Assembly: GCA_002261195.1 (NCBI GenBank)
Contig: MVBO01000002.1
Location: 497,649-561,648, forward strand
Reading direction: 5' to 3'
DNA from: Bifiguratus adelaidae
Taxonomy: Eukaryota > Mucoromycota > Endogonomycetes > Endogonales
Length of the DNA: 64,000 nt
The notes beneath the pieces are model-generated. The model had not been told where the DNA came from. It worked only from the letters and a program-made list of their open reading frames with translations, and did not search any database. Both the position numbers and the translations under genes were made by a program. Positions 52,663-64,000 of this stretch are shown here, in pieces (position 1 is the stretch's first letter; each line of letters starts with the position of its first letter).

Positions 52663-55155
52663 TTACAATCCAGTATCAAGCCATTCTACCGCACTCTCGT
52701 CTATCAAGGGCACATTTTCCCATTGTCCATGAGCATCCATACGTTTGGCCACGTACAACTCGTTGACTGACGTGGGTACCGAGAAGGGTAACCACAGGGT
52801 CGTGTCTCGTAGCCTATCCATGTCGTGCGACCCTTTGGGCGTTGAAGCCGTGAGTGCCTCTGCCCATTCGTGGATGGCTTGCGTGGTTGCCTTGGATAAG
52901 CGTGCTTCACCGTCGTCGTAATTGTATTGGGTGGCACAGGTCAAAACTTGGGTCGGGTTCAGTTCCTCGTATTCTAACAGTTGAGCCATAATTTGGCCGT
53001 GGCCGAGGTGAGACATGGAGGGTATCATGGTCAAAAGCTTCAAGAGTTGATGGAGAGGTACGAGTTGAACGATATCGGGGCTTTTGCGGCCGTAAGATGA
53101 CGTGGGAGAGGAGATGTTGCTGGGCGAATCGTTGTGTCGTAGCCAGTCCTCGAGTACTTCAAGATTCATGCGTATCTGGAGTGACTTCTCGCGCGAGAGG
53201 AATTTTGGGTCGGAGATGATGATGTTGAAGAGTCTGGCGTCGATGTAATAGGTCAATTGGGTAAACAATTGGTTTTGAATGGCCGGATGGATGTAGTAAT
53301 GATTGAGGATATCCTTGACATGCGTGAGGACGGAGATGACACGGGAAGCATTGTACGGCTCCCAGGCGGCTTCCTCAGTACGATCGGATGTGGTTGGTCG
53401 CGAATCGGAGCTTGTCCAATCCTTCTCTTGTGGTGAATCGGCCCGGGAAGGCTTTGACCGGCCCCAACGCTTAAAGATGGATCCGGATTTGTCCTTGGGC
53501 TCCTCAACCTTGCTGGTGGTCGTGGCAGCGTGTGGTACAACCGGTTGCTCCGGTGCCTCGAAATCGATCATTGAGCTTTGAAGTGTGGTATCTCGTTCCA
53601 ACATGCCGCGTACTGTGCAGAAAATGCTGACACAAATTTCGGGGATGAGTTCTGTGATGTTGATCTGATGTGGGACGGTTGATTCCATCAAAGCCGGATC
53701 ACGTCTGAGATAGTAGAGCAGCTGCGAGGCGTTGCACAGCCACAGGCAGCTGGTCTTGAGTGAAGGGCTGCTCGCCGACTAAAACAGGAATGAGCATGAT
53801 GTCGGCGCTTACTGTCGTACTTACCTTGACAAGGTTCTTAACTTGACGCGTAAATCCCTCAAGAAGCTGCTCCAGCAACTGCAAGCCCGCAAAGTGGTGT
53901 GCATATCGACAAGCAAGGAAGACGGCATTAGCAGGCAGGAACAAGTTGAGCGTGGATTGCTTGAGTAACGGTATGTCCTTTCCGCTCAACTGCGTCAGGG
54001 CTGCCGTCTTTTTCGACCCTTCAAGATCCCATTCCTCGGCAACCGCTTCGAAATCAATGGTAAGCTTGATGTTGAGCAAGTCGGCCTCCTCAGGTGTCCG
54101 TACAGGCCATGTTTGATCTTCGCGAATCGCTTCGTAGGTAAAGGCTATGACTGTCTTCTCCATGTCTTCACTCAGGAACTGTTGTCGGTCAGCCGTCTTA
54201 CGTGGATTCACACTTTGTTCGAGATTTGCCCAGTCCATGCCGGTCGGACTGAGAGTAGCGGCCGGCATAATTAAGCCATAACGGACCTTTTGTTCCTCGT
54301 GCCTTAAAAAGTCCTCAAACGTCGTGTTGACATCTGGAGCATCCTGTCGATAGAAATCAGGCGTGGTGGTCTCCAAGGATGATTTTACTGGAAAATCCTG
54401 TGATTGATTGTCAGTGGTCGAGCCTTCCTCCGGCCCGATAAAAAGATTGGTCATGGCTTGTTTGACATGCGTCAAAACGGCATCATCGGGATTTCGTCCT
54501 CCAAATTGCTCCAACGTCTTGATGACATCCGGATAGTGATTTGACTGGGCCCATCGGTAGGCCGTCCAACCGACTGTACAAGATGATGAACGCAATTCCA
54601 TCATGCAATCCATGGATGACACTTACATTTGTCTTTGACGTCCACCTTTCCACCAGCATCCAAGATGGCAAACACGCCATTTACCCAGCCTCTCTTGGCG
54701 GCCATAACAAGCAACGAAGCCTCGTCGTCGAGCAACCCATTGATGTCCACATATTGCCGACAGTCGTCATTCTTGAGTACATCTCTCATAGTCTCCAAGT
54801 CTTGCTCTTCCACAGCCGTCAGGAGTGTGTTCTTGATAAAGTTGCACTTATAACTTTTATCGTGAGAAGGGTTGTTGAGCACAGTAACGTAGAGTGGTTG
54901 CGTCTTCAGCGTATCCGAACCCCATTTTGCGTCGGAGGGTAGGTCAAAAGCGAGAGGCGGTGATATTGATGGCTGCGAGTAGAGTGACATGTTGGCCAAG
55001 GATGGTGGAGACGCGGCATGTTGAGTTGAGGTTGGGTCAGGAAACGATGAAAGTCGGTCATGTGTTGCACCCAACTCTTCAAGACTTTCTCCCCCTACAG
55101 ACTTCCATGGGTCAATGATATCGTCAGAAGACTTTCCTCCCCATCCGTCATTCAT
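52663..55155 (-). CDS. Ankyrin-repeat and DIL-domain protein
   Basis: About 790 residues in three exons. The N-terminal part has ankyrin-like repeats (NTLLTAVEEQDLETMRDVL, ASLLVMAAKRGWVNGVFAIL, WTAYRWAQSNHYPDVIKTL), a middle acidic region, and a C-terminal dilute (DIL) domain: CLWLCNASQLLYYLRRDP, then VSIFCTVRGML, KDILNHYYIHPAIQNQLFTQ and LFNIIISDPKFLSREKSLQI. The intron before the DIL block is GTAAGT...TTTTAG in phase 0. DIL domains occur in type V myosins; the ankyrin-DIL form without a motor is known in fungi, probably in membrane or cargo tethering. Its stop lies 2 bp from that of the neighbouring convergent gene. Confidence 0.82.
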
Positions 55156-56215
55156 GGAGCAAGAGTGAATATTCAGGGAATTTGGTTGACAACGATGAGC
55201 TTCGAGCGTTCAAAGCCTTGAAGAAGAATAGCTTGGATCCATCCTTGCCTCTCACAGGCTGGTAGTGAATATGGTCAAGGTTCATCATGACAAGCATGAA
55301 GCCGTCTAATGCCACTCTGATACGATTGAGATTCCATGGATAGTGAAGGATTGAGCATTGAAATACAATCAATGGATGCATTGGTTGTGACATTGCTCTA
55401 TCACTTGTCAGAAGTGATGATACCATGGTGAACCTATGACAAGGATTGGACAGTGGGGGTATCTCGGCAAGGCAAAATGAGGGTCCACGCATAGTCTTGT
55501 ACACGCCTCAAACATTCTCATCCACGTTATGCCCTATTGTCTTCCTTATGGCAGAGAGTGAGATTTCACGACAGGGCAGATCGATGTGCACAGTGCATAC
55601 AGATTTTAGCATAACATTAACCTAGCGATAGGCTCGAGGTGACATTTGGACACAATCCACGTTTGGGTGACAGCAACTTACTCCCACATGTGGACGGCAT
55701 CCCGTCATTGAGCGTACATAGTGACATCTAGGAACAGACCAAGAGAATCGATCGACATATTTTTGACCATAAATCGATGTATAGAAGGCATCTAAAATGT
55801 CGGTATGTGCTCATTTCCCTCACTTTACGGTTACTCAATAACATACAAGGGATCGAGAATGGATGTTGAGTGTCTTTGTCATGATGATAGCCTGCATCAT
55901 ATGTACTGTCTAAAAAAGGAAATCCCCACACACATGGATTTGCGTCACTTCTCTCTGCATGGTGGCAGTGTTTTACCGCGCGTATCACTCAGCGTCTACA
56001 CCTTTTCTTGTTCGTCGCAACAGGTACGTAAGAAGGTGCGCATGCTATCCGAACGAAGAGAGCTGTAGAACATGATGGGTCTAATTTGAACATGTCTCGT
56101 TGCCGATAAAGGCGTAGAACGAGGTTGTGTTTTAGTAGAAAACATTTCATTGCTTACCGGGGTGTCTAGCGAGAGCGCATCTTTTAGGTTACCATCACTG
56201 CTTTATTTCTTGTGC
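55156..56215. other. Divergent intergenic region
   Basis: About 1.06 kb between the ankyrin-DIL start and the VASt-protein start. Short open frames are present but none has recognisable content. No repeat or clear factor site. Confidence 0.4.
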
Positions 56216-58574
56216 ATGGCTCTGGAGCCCAACACTTCAAACCTGGATCCGGGGATCAAGTTCAAAAGCAGCAAGGAGGAGGGCGCTTCTGTAAGAGAAG
56301 GTGACAAATCGGACGATTTCTCGCGACTCTTGGCTGGTAGTTCTATCCCCAATAGCTTGGCTCAAGTGATGAGTGTTTTGAAAAGATCCGCTTCTCCCGG
56401 GCTTGAAGAGAGACCGGATTCTGCCTCGAGTGCTCAACCCATGGATAATGTGAAAGCGGATCAAGTTATGGACGGAACGAATCGAGCGACCGAAAATGCC
56501 TCGGGAGTATCACATGGCAAGGACCGAAAGAGTTTGGCCGCGTCAGATATCATCGTTACGGCACCACCGGTATTGGGCCCGGTCAGCAGCCGCACTTCTA
56601 CAGAGAGCGACGCTGGTACTAGCCTCAGTTATACTAGACACAGACATCGACGAGGCGAGCGCCGAGAGAAACTTAAACAGGTCGCCAAGAAAGTCGCCGA
56701 AGGTGAGTTGTTACATCTAATTCGGCCTTTACCTGGCTGTTGAACACAATGACATAGATATCGGTACCAAATTGAACGTTCCTTCGCTGACACATGGTAC
56801 CTCAAATGACGAGTCTCATACATTAACAAGCTCAAACCGACCATTATTGTAGAGCCCGGATCGCCTGACAATAAAAGGCCCCGATCTCCCGTGAACAGGG
56901 TGACGACGATAAACTCGGAATCCGATCAAGAGTCTGAGAATTTGCATCGATCAAACTCCAATTCATCTTTGAATGCACGTTTCAAACAAGCTGCATCGAA
57001 GGGTAATCGCAAGCGCCGCTCGTCCGATTTGGGACCAAGACCAGACATCCATCAATTGCTCGTGGGTCTTCCAAGCAGCCGTAAGAACTCACAATTAAAC
57101 GCTGCCACTAACGGACTCGGCAGTCTTCAAGAGAGGCCCTCGTCAACATCGCCTGCGCGACATGACGACGGTTCCGACGATGAAGACAATGCATCTATCG
57201 CTTCCACACGTTCTGCACCTCCAGCGACTCCCGCATTGGAGAAAGAGAACGCTTTCGGACAAGACGTAGTCACTGAGCCCCGTAGAGTCGTTGAAACATT
57301 GGCATCGATTCAATCGAGCTTGAATCAAAACGAAGGTGCAGAGCGCGACCTTGACTCGGTTGGTGAACAAGCAAAAGCTCTCAGTTTGCGAGCACGAGGT
57401 ACTCGTGATCGTTACCAATCCACCTCTGCTCACATACGCACGAAATTAAATGACTCGTTGGCCAAGATTGGTATCACAATTCCCAAAGAGCGTCGATCGA
57501 TTCGGAGCCGATCGAGTTCAATCAAGAGTTCGAATGACGACCAGATAAACTCAAGCGCTAGCCTTACTGCTGACACGAATGCATGTCCGTGTCCCTGTGA
57601 AAGTAATAATGAGCATGAACCGCACGTCTCGGGTGATTACGTGATCAATGGAGATGTAGACGAAGTTGCGGAGACCATGTTGGGCGGACTTGGCCGAAAA
57701 TTGGAAAAGGAAGGTGGAGAAGAGCGGACCCAAGCTTTTCATGATTTCATGCTTTCGCAGGGTAATAGAGGTATGTGGGGAAAGGGCTAGAGACGTGCGA
57801 CTGACCATTCATGGCGTATGTAGATTTGACTCTTGGGGAATGGGAGAGCCAAGACGGCGTCCTCAAACGCGATATGACGTACATAAAACCTCTTAATGGA
57901 TCCATTGGTAAGTAGTAGGCAAACTCGCAACAGAGCTCACTTATTGGTACGTAACAGGTCCAAAGGAAACCAGTTGCAAAACGTCCTTCTCCGTCGCTTA
58001 CGACAAGCCTGGCGCCTATATGGTCGTCACGGGTGTCACGACAACTCCAGATGTTCCGCAAGGCAATACGTTCCACGTCAATACGAGACACTGCTTCATG
58101 AAGGCAAGTGCCGGGCGAACCAGACTTTTGGCCACGTTTGAGGTTGAGTTTATGAAAAGCAGCCTGCTGAAATGTAAGTGTTTTGGTATGCGTCGAGCGA
58201 ATGTGCAGCTAAGATTTTTGTGCTCCGCAGCCACCATTCAAAAGGCTGCAAGCTCTGGTCAAGAATCCAGTGTTAAAGATCACATCGAATTCATGAAGGT
58301 ATTTGTCTCGAAGCATCCAAACCTGTTCACGTTACCTGCCCCAGGTTCAGCTGAACCGGAAAAGGTAACGAGCCCACCGACAACGGCTACCCAAGGCAAA
58401 GCCGTTTCCGAGACGTCCCTTCTCAATGTCCCGATCCCGGCCATTGAAATCCGCTATGTGCCTTGGATACTTGCATTCATGTTAGCGATCGTGAACATCA
58501 TCTTTTTGTCGAAGATTGAATCACGTTTGAGCACTCTGAATACCATATTGGCGCAATCCAGGACAACCATATGA
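56216..58574 (+). CDS. VASt-domain sterol-transfer-like protein without visible GRAM domain
   Basis: The ATG at 56216 begins MALEPNTSNLDPGIKF. The first 450 residues are disordered and Ser/Asp-rich. The VASt (StART-like) domain then follows: LTLGEWESQDGVLKRDMTY, LNGSIGPKETSCKTS, VTTTPDVPQGNTFHV, FEVEFMKSS. A C-terminal membrane segment (VPWILAFMLAIVNIIFL) fits ER anchoring at contact sites as in Lam/Ysp proteins. Those proteins usually carry a GRAM domain before VASt; I see none here. Introns: a first one from GTGAGT (56702) to TTGTAG (56853), then GTATGT...TGTAG, GTAAGT...AACAG and one more near 58170. Sterol transfer is inferred from the fold. Confidence 0.78.
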
Positions 58575-58625
58575 AAATAGTAGGATTAACGTAATAAGAC
58601 AGCCTTTGCGCTATTTGTATATACG

Positions 58626-60009
58626 CTATGAACGATCTCTGACCAGTTTGGCGAACGATTTAATTTCCTCTGTCATGATGTCCGGTTCCTCAAATGCGGC
58701 AAAGTGACCGCCCACCTCGTATTCTCTATAGCTGGCCACATTATAGTGAAGCTCAGCCCACTCTCGGATAGGCTTGCGTAATTCCTTTCGAAAGACGGCA
58801 ATGCCCATGGGAGGTTCAACGCCTTTGGGTGATGGATAACTGGACCAAAAAGTCTTTCGTTCGTTTAGATGAGCCGCTTCATAATAGATGCGAAAACTGG
58901 ATGCCGCACTATTGGTCGTCCAGTAAATCATGACAATGGTCAAAAAGTCGTCCATGGAAATGGTGGGTGGTAATGCTTCCTCGGCCAATTGAAACTGAAA
59001 TTGCTCTGGTGCCATGGATTTCGGCGGTCTGGCTGGCTCACTTGGATGGTATGTCCAGGTGTGAAACTTTTCGAGAAGCCAGGTCATCAAGCCCACCGGG
59101 CTGTCGCCCACGCTCCATGCTAATGTGGTTGGTTTCGTAGCTGCAAGTGATGTTGGTAAACGCAGGCTACAGAATCACATCATCTGACCTACCTTGGATT
59201 CTCTGATAACCAGCCTCTTCATCAAGGATAAATTGGCTTTCTTGTAATGCCAAAGCGGTTCCTGGACCGTACACAACATCATAGCCAGCGATAAAGTGGG
59301 CCAGCATGTACTTTGCCACTGCTACTGGGTGCTTCCAGATGGGTGACAAGGCCGTCAGGATGGCTGACGGTGCGAAGCTCTCGGGCAAACTGATCGGGGG
59401 CGGTGAAAAGGCAAAATTGACATGTTGTCCGATACAATGGTCACTATAGGTGTTGGCCAAATACTTGGCGATCGCTGACCCCCAGTCGCCTCCTTGAACC
59501 ACGTACTTGTCATACCCAAGATGAAGCATGAGCAAATTCATAGTTCGCGCCATTTCAGCCACGCCAAATCCAGCTCGGGTCGGCGGATCCGAGTATCCAA
59601 AGCCAGGTAAACTCGGTACGACAAGATGAAGGGGAGCCTTTTGTGCCTTGAGACGATCAAGAACACCGAGAAATTCGTAAAAGCAGCCTGGCCAACCATG
59701 CAAGAGTAGAACGGGCAAGGAACCTTCGGGACCACGTTCGTGAATAAAATGCACTTGCCCGTCTCCCGGAATCACATTGGTCCTAAAGTGCTTGAAGCGG
59801 TTGATGTTGTCTACTTGCGCTTTCCAATCAAACTTGGTACGCCAGTGGTTCAGAATTGGATCCACAGCCGTCTTCGGAACGCCATAGGACCAGGGAGTGG
59901 GTGGAGAAGGGAGTTCGTTAGGATAGGTAACACTTTCAAGGCGCTGGTAGAGACGCTGTGTCTCCACCTTGGAGAGATATGGGATGGTGAAAGCGGTGAT
60001 ATCCCCCAT
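58626..60009 (-). CDS. Epoxide hydrolase
   Basis: Alpha/beta hydrolase of the microsomal epoxide hydrolase type. The start at 60009 gives MGDITAFTIPYLSKVETQRL, the usual EHN N-terminal domain; an in-frame ATG at 60087 is also possible. Then PVLLLHGWPGCFYEF (oxyanion), SLPGFGYSDPP, the nucleophile Asp in VVQGGDWGSAIAKYL, and the catalytic His in YEVGGHFAAFEEP. One intron near 59110-59200 separates the exons. Detoxification or metabolism of epoxides is the expected role. No leader; probably cytosolic or membrane-associated. Confidence 0.92.
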
Positions 60010-60344
60010 CAAGAAGAAGGAACTGTCCCTTAAAATTGCTCGCTCCGTGTTCTGATGCACGCTCCCTTCCCAAATTAGGTTTGACATTTGATTTTGATTT
60101 TTCCTTCTGTCTAGTGCTTAATGAGGGTACTCTGCTCACAATTACCACAGACTCATGTGTTGATTACTCAGTTCAAAATTCACAGGGCTGTTACAAATCA
60201 TGCCTCGCGGGACGCAGAATGCCATGTTTCAATCCCATTTGCGCACCGACACCAGTTAAATTTCCAGATGCAAGAGCGCACGGTACATAAAATGGTAGTG
60301 CAATAGAATAGACCAAAAACTATATTAGCGATTATACAAGATTA

Positions 60345-61988
60345 TTAAGATACTCTGACAGTCCGCTTGGTACTATTGCCTTTCCATAGCTTCTTCAGGA
60401 CGTTCTTCTGAGGTTTAGGTGAAGATGAAGAATGAACCATGACCACGGTGTCACTGGCGCTTAAGGGTACCGGAACGCCGTCAGCAATGTCCATTTTGAC
60501 GGTGGAGGGAAGGGCATCCGAAAGGCGTTTTTGAGCGGTGGAAGTGCGTGTTGGTTCGGTAGTGTAGGGGATCATTGGTGGCAGAGGTGGCAAGGGAGTG
60601 TTTTCGATTCCTTCGGTAACTTCATACTTCTTCCTGTGGAGAGATGTGGTGCGTTTGGGAGGTGTTGAAGGGGGTGTTAAAGGTGGAACGGATTGTGAAG
60701 TCGCTGAATCAAGCGGTAGTGATGGTGAAGAGGTCGATAAGCGGATGTCGGTATCTCGCTGCAAGGAAGCTTGGCTAGGGTATACATTGGAGGTTTCAAA
60801 GGCTTCAAAGGCTTCAGTGCTCATGGAACGGGGTATTGAAGATTGAGTGGGAGGCGATGAGGGATTGTTGGTATTCCGTCGCTTGGTAGCGTCCTGTGAT
60901 TTTCTGCTTCCCTTGAACAGATGGGACAAGCTATGGCTCGAGCGCCGTGGTTTACTTTGCTCGCTAGCATCGCTGAGTACTGATTGTAATCGTGCAAAAG
61001 CCTCTCCGCTAGTTTCAAAGGCGGTGGGAGGTTTAAGTCTACCTTTCTGCTTGAGAGATGAAGATCGTTGAGGAACTGGATGGGATGATAGTAGTTGTTC
61101 TGGTTCTTTGCGTTTAGTCCACTTGACGTCATGAGCGTCACGCTTGGGATCGTCAACTAGCGTCGCGTTGCTGACATTCTGCGCATGCCGGAGGCTAGAG
61201 CTGCGCCGACTGACTGAACGATTTGCGTTTGGAGCAATAAAGGATAATGTATCCTCAAAACTTGGGAGGGTGCTGCTAGTATCGCTAAAAGACAACTCCG
61301 GTAGCGTGGGCGGTGTTGAGAAATTTGGTTCAAGCTTGTCGACCGAGAAATCCATGTTGAAAAGCTTGGTTAAATCTCCTGCCAAAGTTTGCGGTGTGTT
61401 GCCGAGGTGTAGACTCTGACGTCTCCGTTCGCTGCTAAGCACCGGTTTCGTGAATGATGTGATCTTTGGTGATAAAGGGGCTGGGTCGATTCGATCAATG
61501 TCTCGAGGTATCTGAATACCTCCCAACATGCTCATGCTGGCATTGGGCTGTGTAAATAGGTTGGTCTCGCTTTCGTGTGGTGATGTCGCTGGCGTATCCT
61601 CGTCCACCCACTCATCCGCATCATCCTCATCCTCCTCCTCCTCCTCTGAGGATGATATCTCTGGCTCCAATGGATTTGCTGCGTGCATTGCTCTCGTATA
61701 GTCTTGCAGCATGCTTTCAATGTTCTCTGCCGTCACCATCCCAAGAGACTCTGGTGTAAAGAACTTCCACCGCGTCATCTGCTCCAACCACTCTGCAGGC
61801 GTGACCTGATAGAGATGGTCGAGCATGTTCTTGGCCAAGGTCGTCTTGAGCAATGCTTGACCATCTGGCGCGGCAAATGTCAATTGTGCCAACTTGTAGT
61901 TTGTAATGGCAGCTAATTGTATAGGATTGTATGCAGAGTGCATACGTGCGAGTGGATGCTGAGGGGGTAAACGCGTAGATGAAGCCAT
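60345..61988 (-). CDS. Unassigned Ser/Pro-rich protein
   Basis: Intronless frame of about 547 residues; the first ATG is at 61988 (MASSTRLPPQHPLARMHSAY). The first 110 residues look folded and helical (LAAITNYKLAQLTFAA, MLDHLYQVTPAEWLEQMTRW, SMLQDYTRAM). An acidic stretch (SSSEEEEEDEDDADEW) follows, then about 400 disordered residues rich in Ser, Pro and Thr with several SP/TP sites, ending in a basic tail. I do not recognise a family. It is likely regulated by phosphorylation. Its start lies 32 bp from the stop of the penta-EF-hand gene on the same strand. Confidence 0.62.
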   Translation of the reverse strand: MASSTRLPPQHPLARMHSAYNPIQLAAITNYKLAQLTFAAPDGQALLKTTLAKNMLDHLYQVTPAEWLEQMTRWKFFTPESLGMVTAENIESMLQDYTRAMHAANPLEPEISSSEEEEEDEDDADEWVDEDTPATSPHESETNLFTQPNASMSMLGGIQIPRDIDRIDPAPLSPKITSFTKPVLSSERRRQSLHLGNTPQTLAGDLTKLFNMDFSVDKLEPNFSTPPTLPELSFSDTSSTLPSFEDTLSFIAPNANRSVSRRSSSLRHAQNVSNATLVDDPKRDAHDVKWTKRKEPEQLLSSHPVPQRSSSLKQKGRLKPPTAFETSGEAFARLQSVLSDASEQSKPRRSSHSLSHLFKGSRKSQDATKRRNTNNPSSPPTQSSIPRSMSTEAFEAFETSNVYPSQASLQRDTDIRLSTSSPSLPLDSATSQSVPPLTPPSTPPKRTTSLHRKKYEVTEGIENTPLPPLPPMIPYTTEPTRTSTAQKRLSDALPSTVKMDIADGVPVPLSASDTVVMVHSSSSPKPQKNVLKKLWKGNSTKRTVRVS

Positions 61989-62020
61989 CGAGCAAAGAGA
62001 ACCAAATATATTTGTGTCAC

Positions 62021-63039
62021 TCAACGGTTGTCAACCACCAACTCTAGGAACTTTTCATAGTTGATCTGGATCCAGCCATCATTGTCTGTATCAAAGCGAC
62101 GGAAGGCTTCAGTAAGTGTCTTGATGGTCACGCAGCTCTGGACAAAGTTATCAAAGGTAATGTCTTGGGGACCGCCAGTGGGACGTCCTCCTGCTGAGGT
62201 GTGAGACATTGTAGTATTGCTGCGCCGTTACTCACCTTGTTTGTCATACTTTTTGAGCATGAGCTGAATGAATTGATCCGAGAGATTATATCCAAAGGTC
62301 TTGAGGGCGGTTTTGAGTTCCTGTTACCAAAGATGAGCAAAAGATGGCTGGTAGGTATTGGGTGAAACCGGACCTGAAAGTTGATGGTACCGCTGTTATC
62401 GGCATCGAACACCTTGAAGCATTCCTTCCAGTCTTGGATATACTTCCAGAGTCCAGCAAACTCTGGAAATGTTATCGTGCCGGTGTTGTCTAGACGCCTT
62501 TAGCAAGTGCGCCATGAACAAGGCTAGAAGCTTACCCTTATCAAACATGTTCATCATGAGACGCACGGTTTCGATATTGAATGGACTCCAGTCACCTAGT
62601 TGCTTGAGGACCGACTATTCACTTGTCTGTAAAGACCTACCATTAACAAGCGCACGTTGTAACTCTTCCGTGGTCAAAGCTCCGCTATTGTCGGTGTCGA
62701 CAGCCCGAAACCAATACCAGAGCTGAGGGTCGGCGCCTGGGGGCGCCTGTCCTGGCGGTCCTTGTGGTGGAGGTGGTCGCACAGCTAGTCAAGTGTAAGC
62801 GCAGGACCTTTCTGCTTTTGACGAGCCAAGGGCTACTCGCACTCACCTCCTGGTGGGGGATAGCCGCCGCTTTGCCCATATTGTGTCGCGTACCCTGGCT
62901 GGGGTGACGCGTATTGTTGCATGGGTGTACCATAAGGTTGCTGGTGTGCTTGCATGGGTGTTCCATACTGTTGTTGAGGTGGCGGTGCGCCATACTGAGG
63001 CCGGCTTGCTTGACCCTGGCTGTTAAATGGATAAGCCAT
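62021..63039 (-). CDS. Penta-EF-hand calcium-binding protein (peflin/ALG-2-like)
   Basis: The ATG at 63039 opens a Gln/Pro/Tyr/Gly-rich N-terminal tail (PQQQYGTPMQ repeats), as in peflin and fungal Pef1. After introns come EF loops: DTDNSGALTTEE, DKDNTGTITFPEF (split by an intron), DADNSGTINFQE (split), then a degenerate fourth site around KKYDKQG and a fifth DTDNDGWIQINYEKF, giving five hands. The C-terminal hand ends LELVVDNR. Five to six short introns. It is likely a calcium-dependent adaptor at ER exit sites or for bud/cell-wall processes. The ATG is 34 bp from that of the divergent gene. Confidence 0.92.
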
Positions 63040-63073
63040 GTTCCAAGGGGAGGAGTTTTAGAACACCCTTTAT

Positions 63074-63751
63074 ATGCCCACACAAGAGGCCAGCGCACAT
63101 CAAGTGCGCCGGTCTATGCAATCGGTGTACTGGGAGTGCGATGCACCTCGTACGAGTCACCAGACGAGGCGGATCATGGAGGCATACTGCGGCTTGCCTT
63201 TGAAAAGGAAGCACATGAGGACAGTCGCTCGTCAAATGGACGAGAGAGTTCAGTCGCCGGAGCTCTCAACTACAAGAAGCGAGTCTGTGAACACCACCAC
63301 AGAATCGGCAACAAATCACGAACAGATCAAGCCTATCCATGAGCGCATCTTGGCGTTGAAACGCGATGCCAACGCGCTTCCAGACAATGTGAGATACTTT
63401 TTGCAACGCGTTTACAGCGAACTGGCCGCTTACATACACGTACGCTCGGTAGGATCTCATAAGGCTTATACACGAGATGGCTGCAGATTACTGGACCGAG
63501 GATCATCCAGACCTCAACATGCTTGAGAGTATGGATGGCGGAGCCTTACTGGCAATTGGTATGTTTTCACGGCCTGTCTACCCGCATGTGTAATCATGGT
63601 TGTTCCAGCCATGCTTATGGAAGAAGAGGCCGACATGTTCTTACGCTGGCGGCGCAAGATTACTGATCCGGAGGCGCGCCCGTTACCAAGCAAATATAAG
63701 AAGCGCAAGGTCATGGGGCTTAATCTGGACAAATACCTAAAAGCACGTTAA
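63074..63751 (+). CDS. Unassigned basic protein
   Basis: Three exons from the ATG at 63074 to the TAA at 63751, about 190 residues. The N-terminal part is Arg/Gln-rich (YCGLPLKRKHMRTVARQMDE), then a Ser/Thr-rich linker, then a helical core: IHERILALKRDANALPDNV, FLQRVYSELAAYIH, MAADYWTEDHPDLNML, LMEEEADMFLRWRRKI, and a basic tail (KYKKRKVMGLNLDKYLKAR). The first intron (63440-63476, 37 nt) is shorter than others here. Nuclear location is plausible from the basic tail. I do not recognise the family. Confidence 0.55.
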
Positions 63752-64000
63752 CGATACTATACTATACGACACAATTTTCTGCACATTCTTGCGACAAGCA
63801 ACTGATAGACCGACCGTACACACATACGACAATATGATAGGCTAAAGTTGTGCTAAGAGTACTATTATGGGCTCAATAATACGGCCAGCTTCGGCGATCA
63901 AGGCTATAGCGCCGATCGCGAAATGAGCGTGCGCGCCATGTACCCGCGCTCTTCAAACACGCCAATGTATAATAAGCAACTGTGCGTCATGCAAATGAAT

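Noticed and set aside
55148-55504. 118-codon minus-strand frame upstream of the ankyrin-DIL gene
   Set aside because: No ATG in a good place, no domain, and it ends at the start of the real gene; probably leader sequence.
61627-61650. CTC/TCC triplet run
   Set aside because: Encodes the acidic Glu stretch of the Ser/Pro-rich protein; ordinary coding low complexity.
1-64000. tRNA genes, CRISPR arrays, insertion sequences, viral or retroelement remnants
   Set aside because: I looked in the intergenic regions for tRNA box B-like sequences, regular repeat-spacer patterns, transposase or reverse-transcriptase motifs and long terminal repeats and found none I could support; a computed scan would be more sensitive.

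Overview
This window is nuclear DNA from a fungus. The genes are densely packed on both strands and are mostly interrupted by short GT-AG introns of about 40-145 nt. The families are typically fungal or eukaryotic: RPB11, NAP1, a GATA factor with two zinc fingers, an allantoate-permease-type MFS carrier, a DIL/ankyrin protein, a VASt protein, a FunK1-type kinase relic, LYC1 and DUF427. A GT47/exostosin-like enzyme, a GTPBP1/2-like GTPase and an OXR1-type TLDc protein argue against a budding yeast. I cannot place the organism more precisely from sequence alone; Basidiomycota or an early-diverging lineage both remain possible. I see no ribosomal RNA gene, convincing tRNA, CRISPR array or intact transposon.

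Layout. 1-5.7 kb: a truncated exostosin-like gene diverges from RPB11 across 40 bp, followed by pyrroline-5-carboxylate reductase, a decayed pectinesterase, an SDH assembly factor and a HpcH/HpaI aldolase. 6-8.4 kb: wreckage of a FunK1-like kinase. 8.5-13.6 kb: a GPI-anchored GH88-type hydrolase, a membrane-anchored SDR, a DUF4203 membrane protein and LYC1; the last two each carry a perfect CRE palindrome about 100 bp upstream of the start. 14-16.7 kb: a tandem array of GyrI-like small proteins with two intact copies, one frameshifted copy and one start-less relic. The intact copies share a palindromic CGG-N2-CCG element upstream, and this element is degraded at the frameshifted copy. 17-25.8 kb: a PTC6-like PP2C, homogentisate dioxygenase, a PAP2 phosphatase, NAP1, a TGL2-like lipase and a DUF427 protein. 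25.8-31.6 kb: a GATA factor with a long GATA-rich promoter, a Ser/Thr kinase and two small cysteine-containing proteins. 31.9-43.3 kb: MFS carrier, ABC-F ATPase, GTPBP-like GTPase, SDR and two membrane proteins. 44.5-63.8 kb: OXR1-type TLDc protein, LisH-CTLH-CRA protein, alpha/beta hydrolase, an aldo/keto reductase-like protein, ankyrin-DIL protein, VASt protein, epoxide hydrolase, penta-EF-hand protein and several unassigned proteins.

Most of the window is housekeeping sequence and the genes do not form one pathway. Tyrosine catabolism (homogentisate dioxygenase), proline synthesis, carbohydrate breakdown and lipid handling are each represented by single genes. The most unusual region is the GyrI-like array, where gene duplication, decay and a shared palindromic promoter element can be read together. 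Other points of interest are enzymes with substituted catalytic positions (aldo/keto reductase, GH88, GTPase), a GC-AG intron that joins a serine-rich N-terminus to a TLDc domain, and extremely short divergent promoters.
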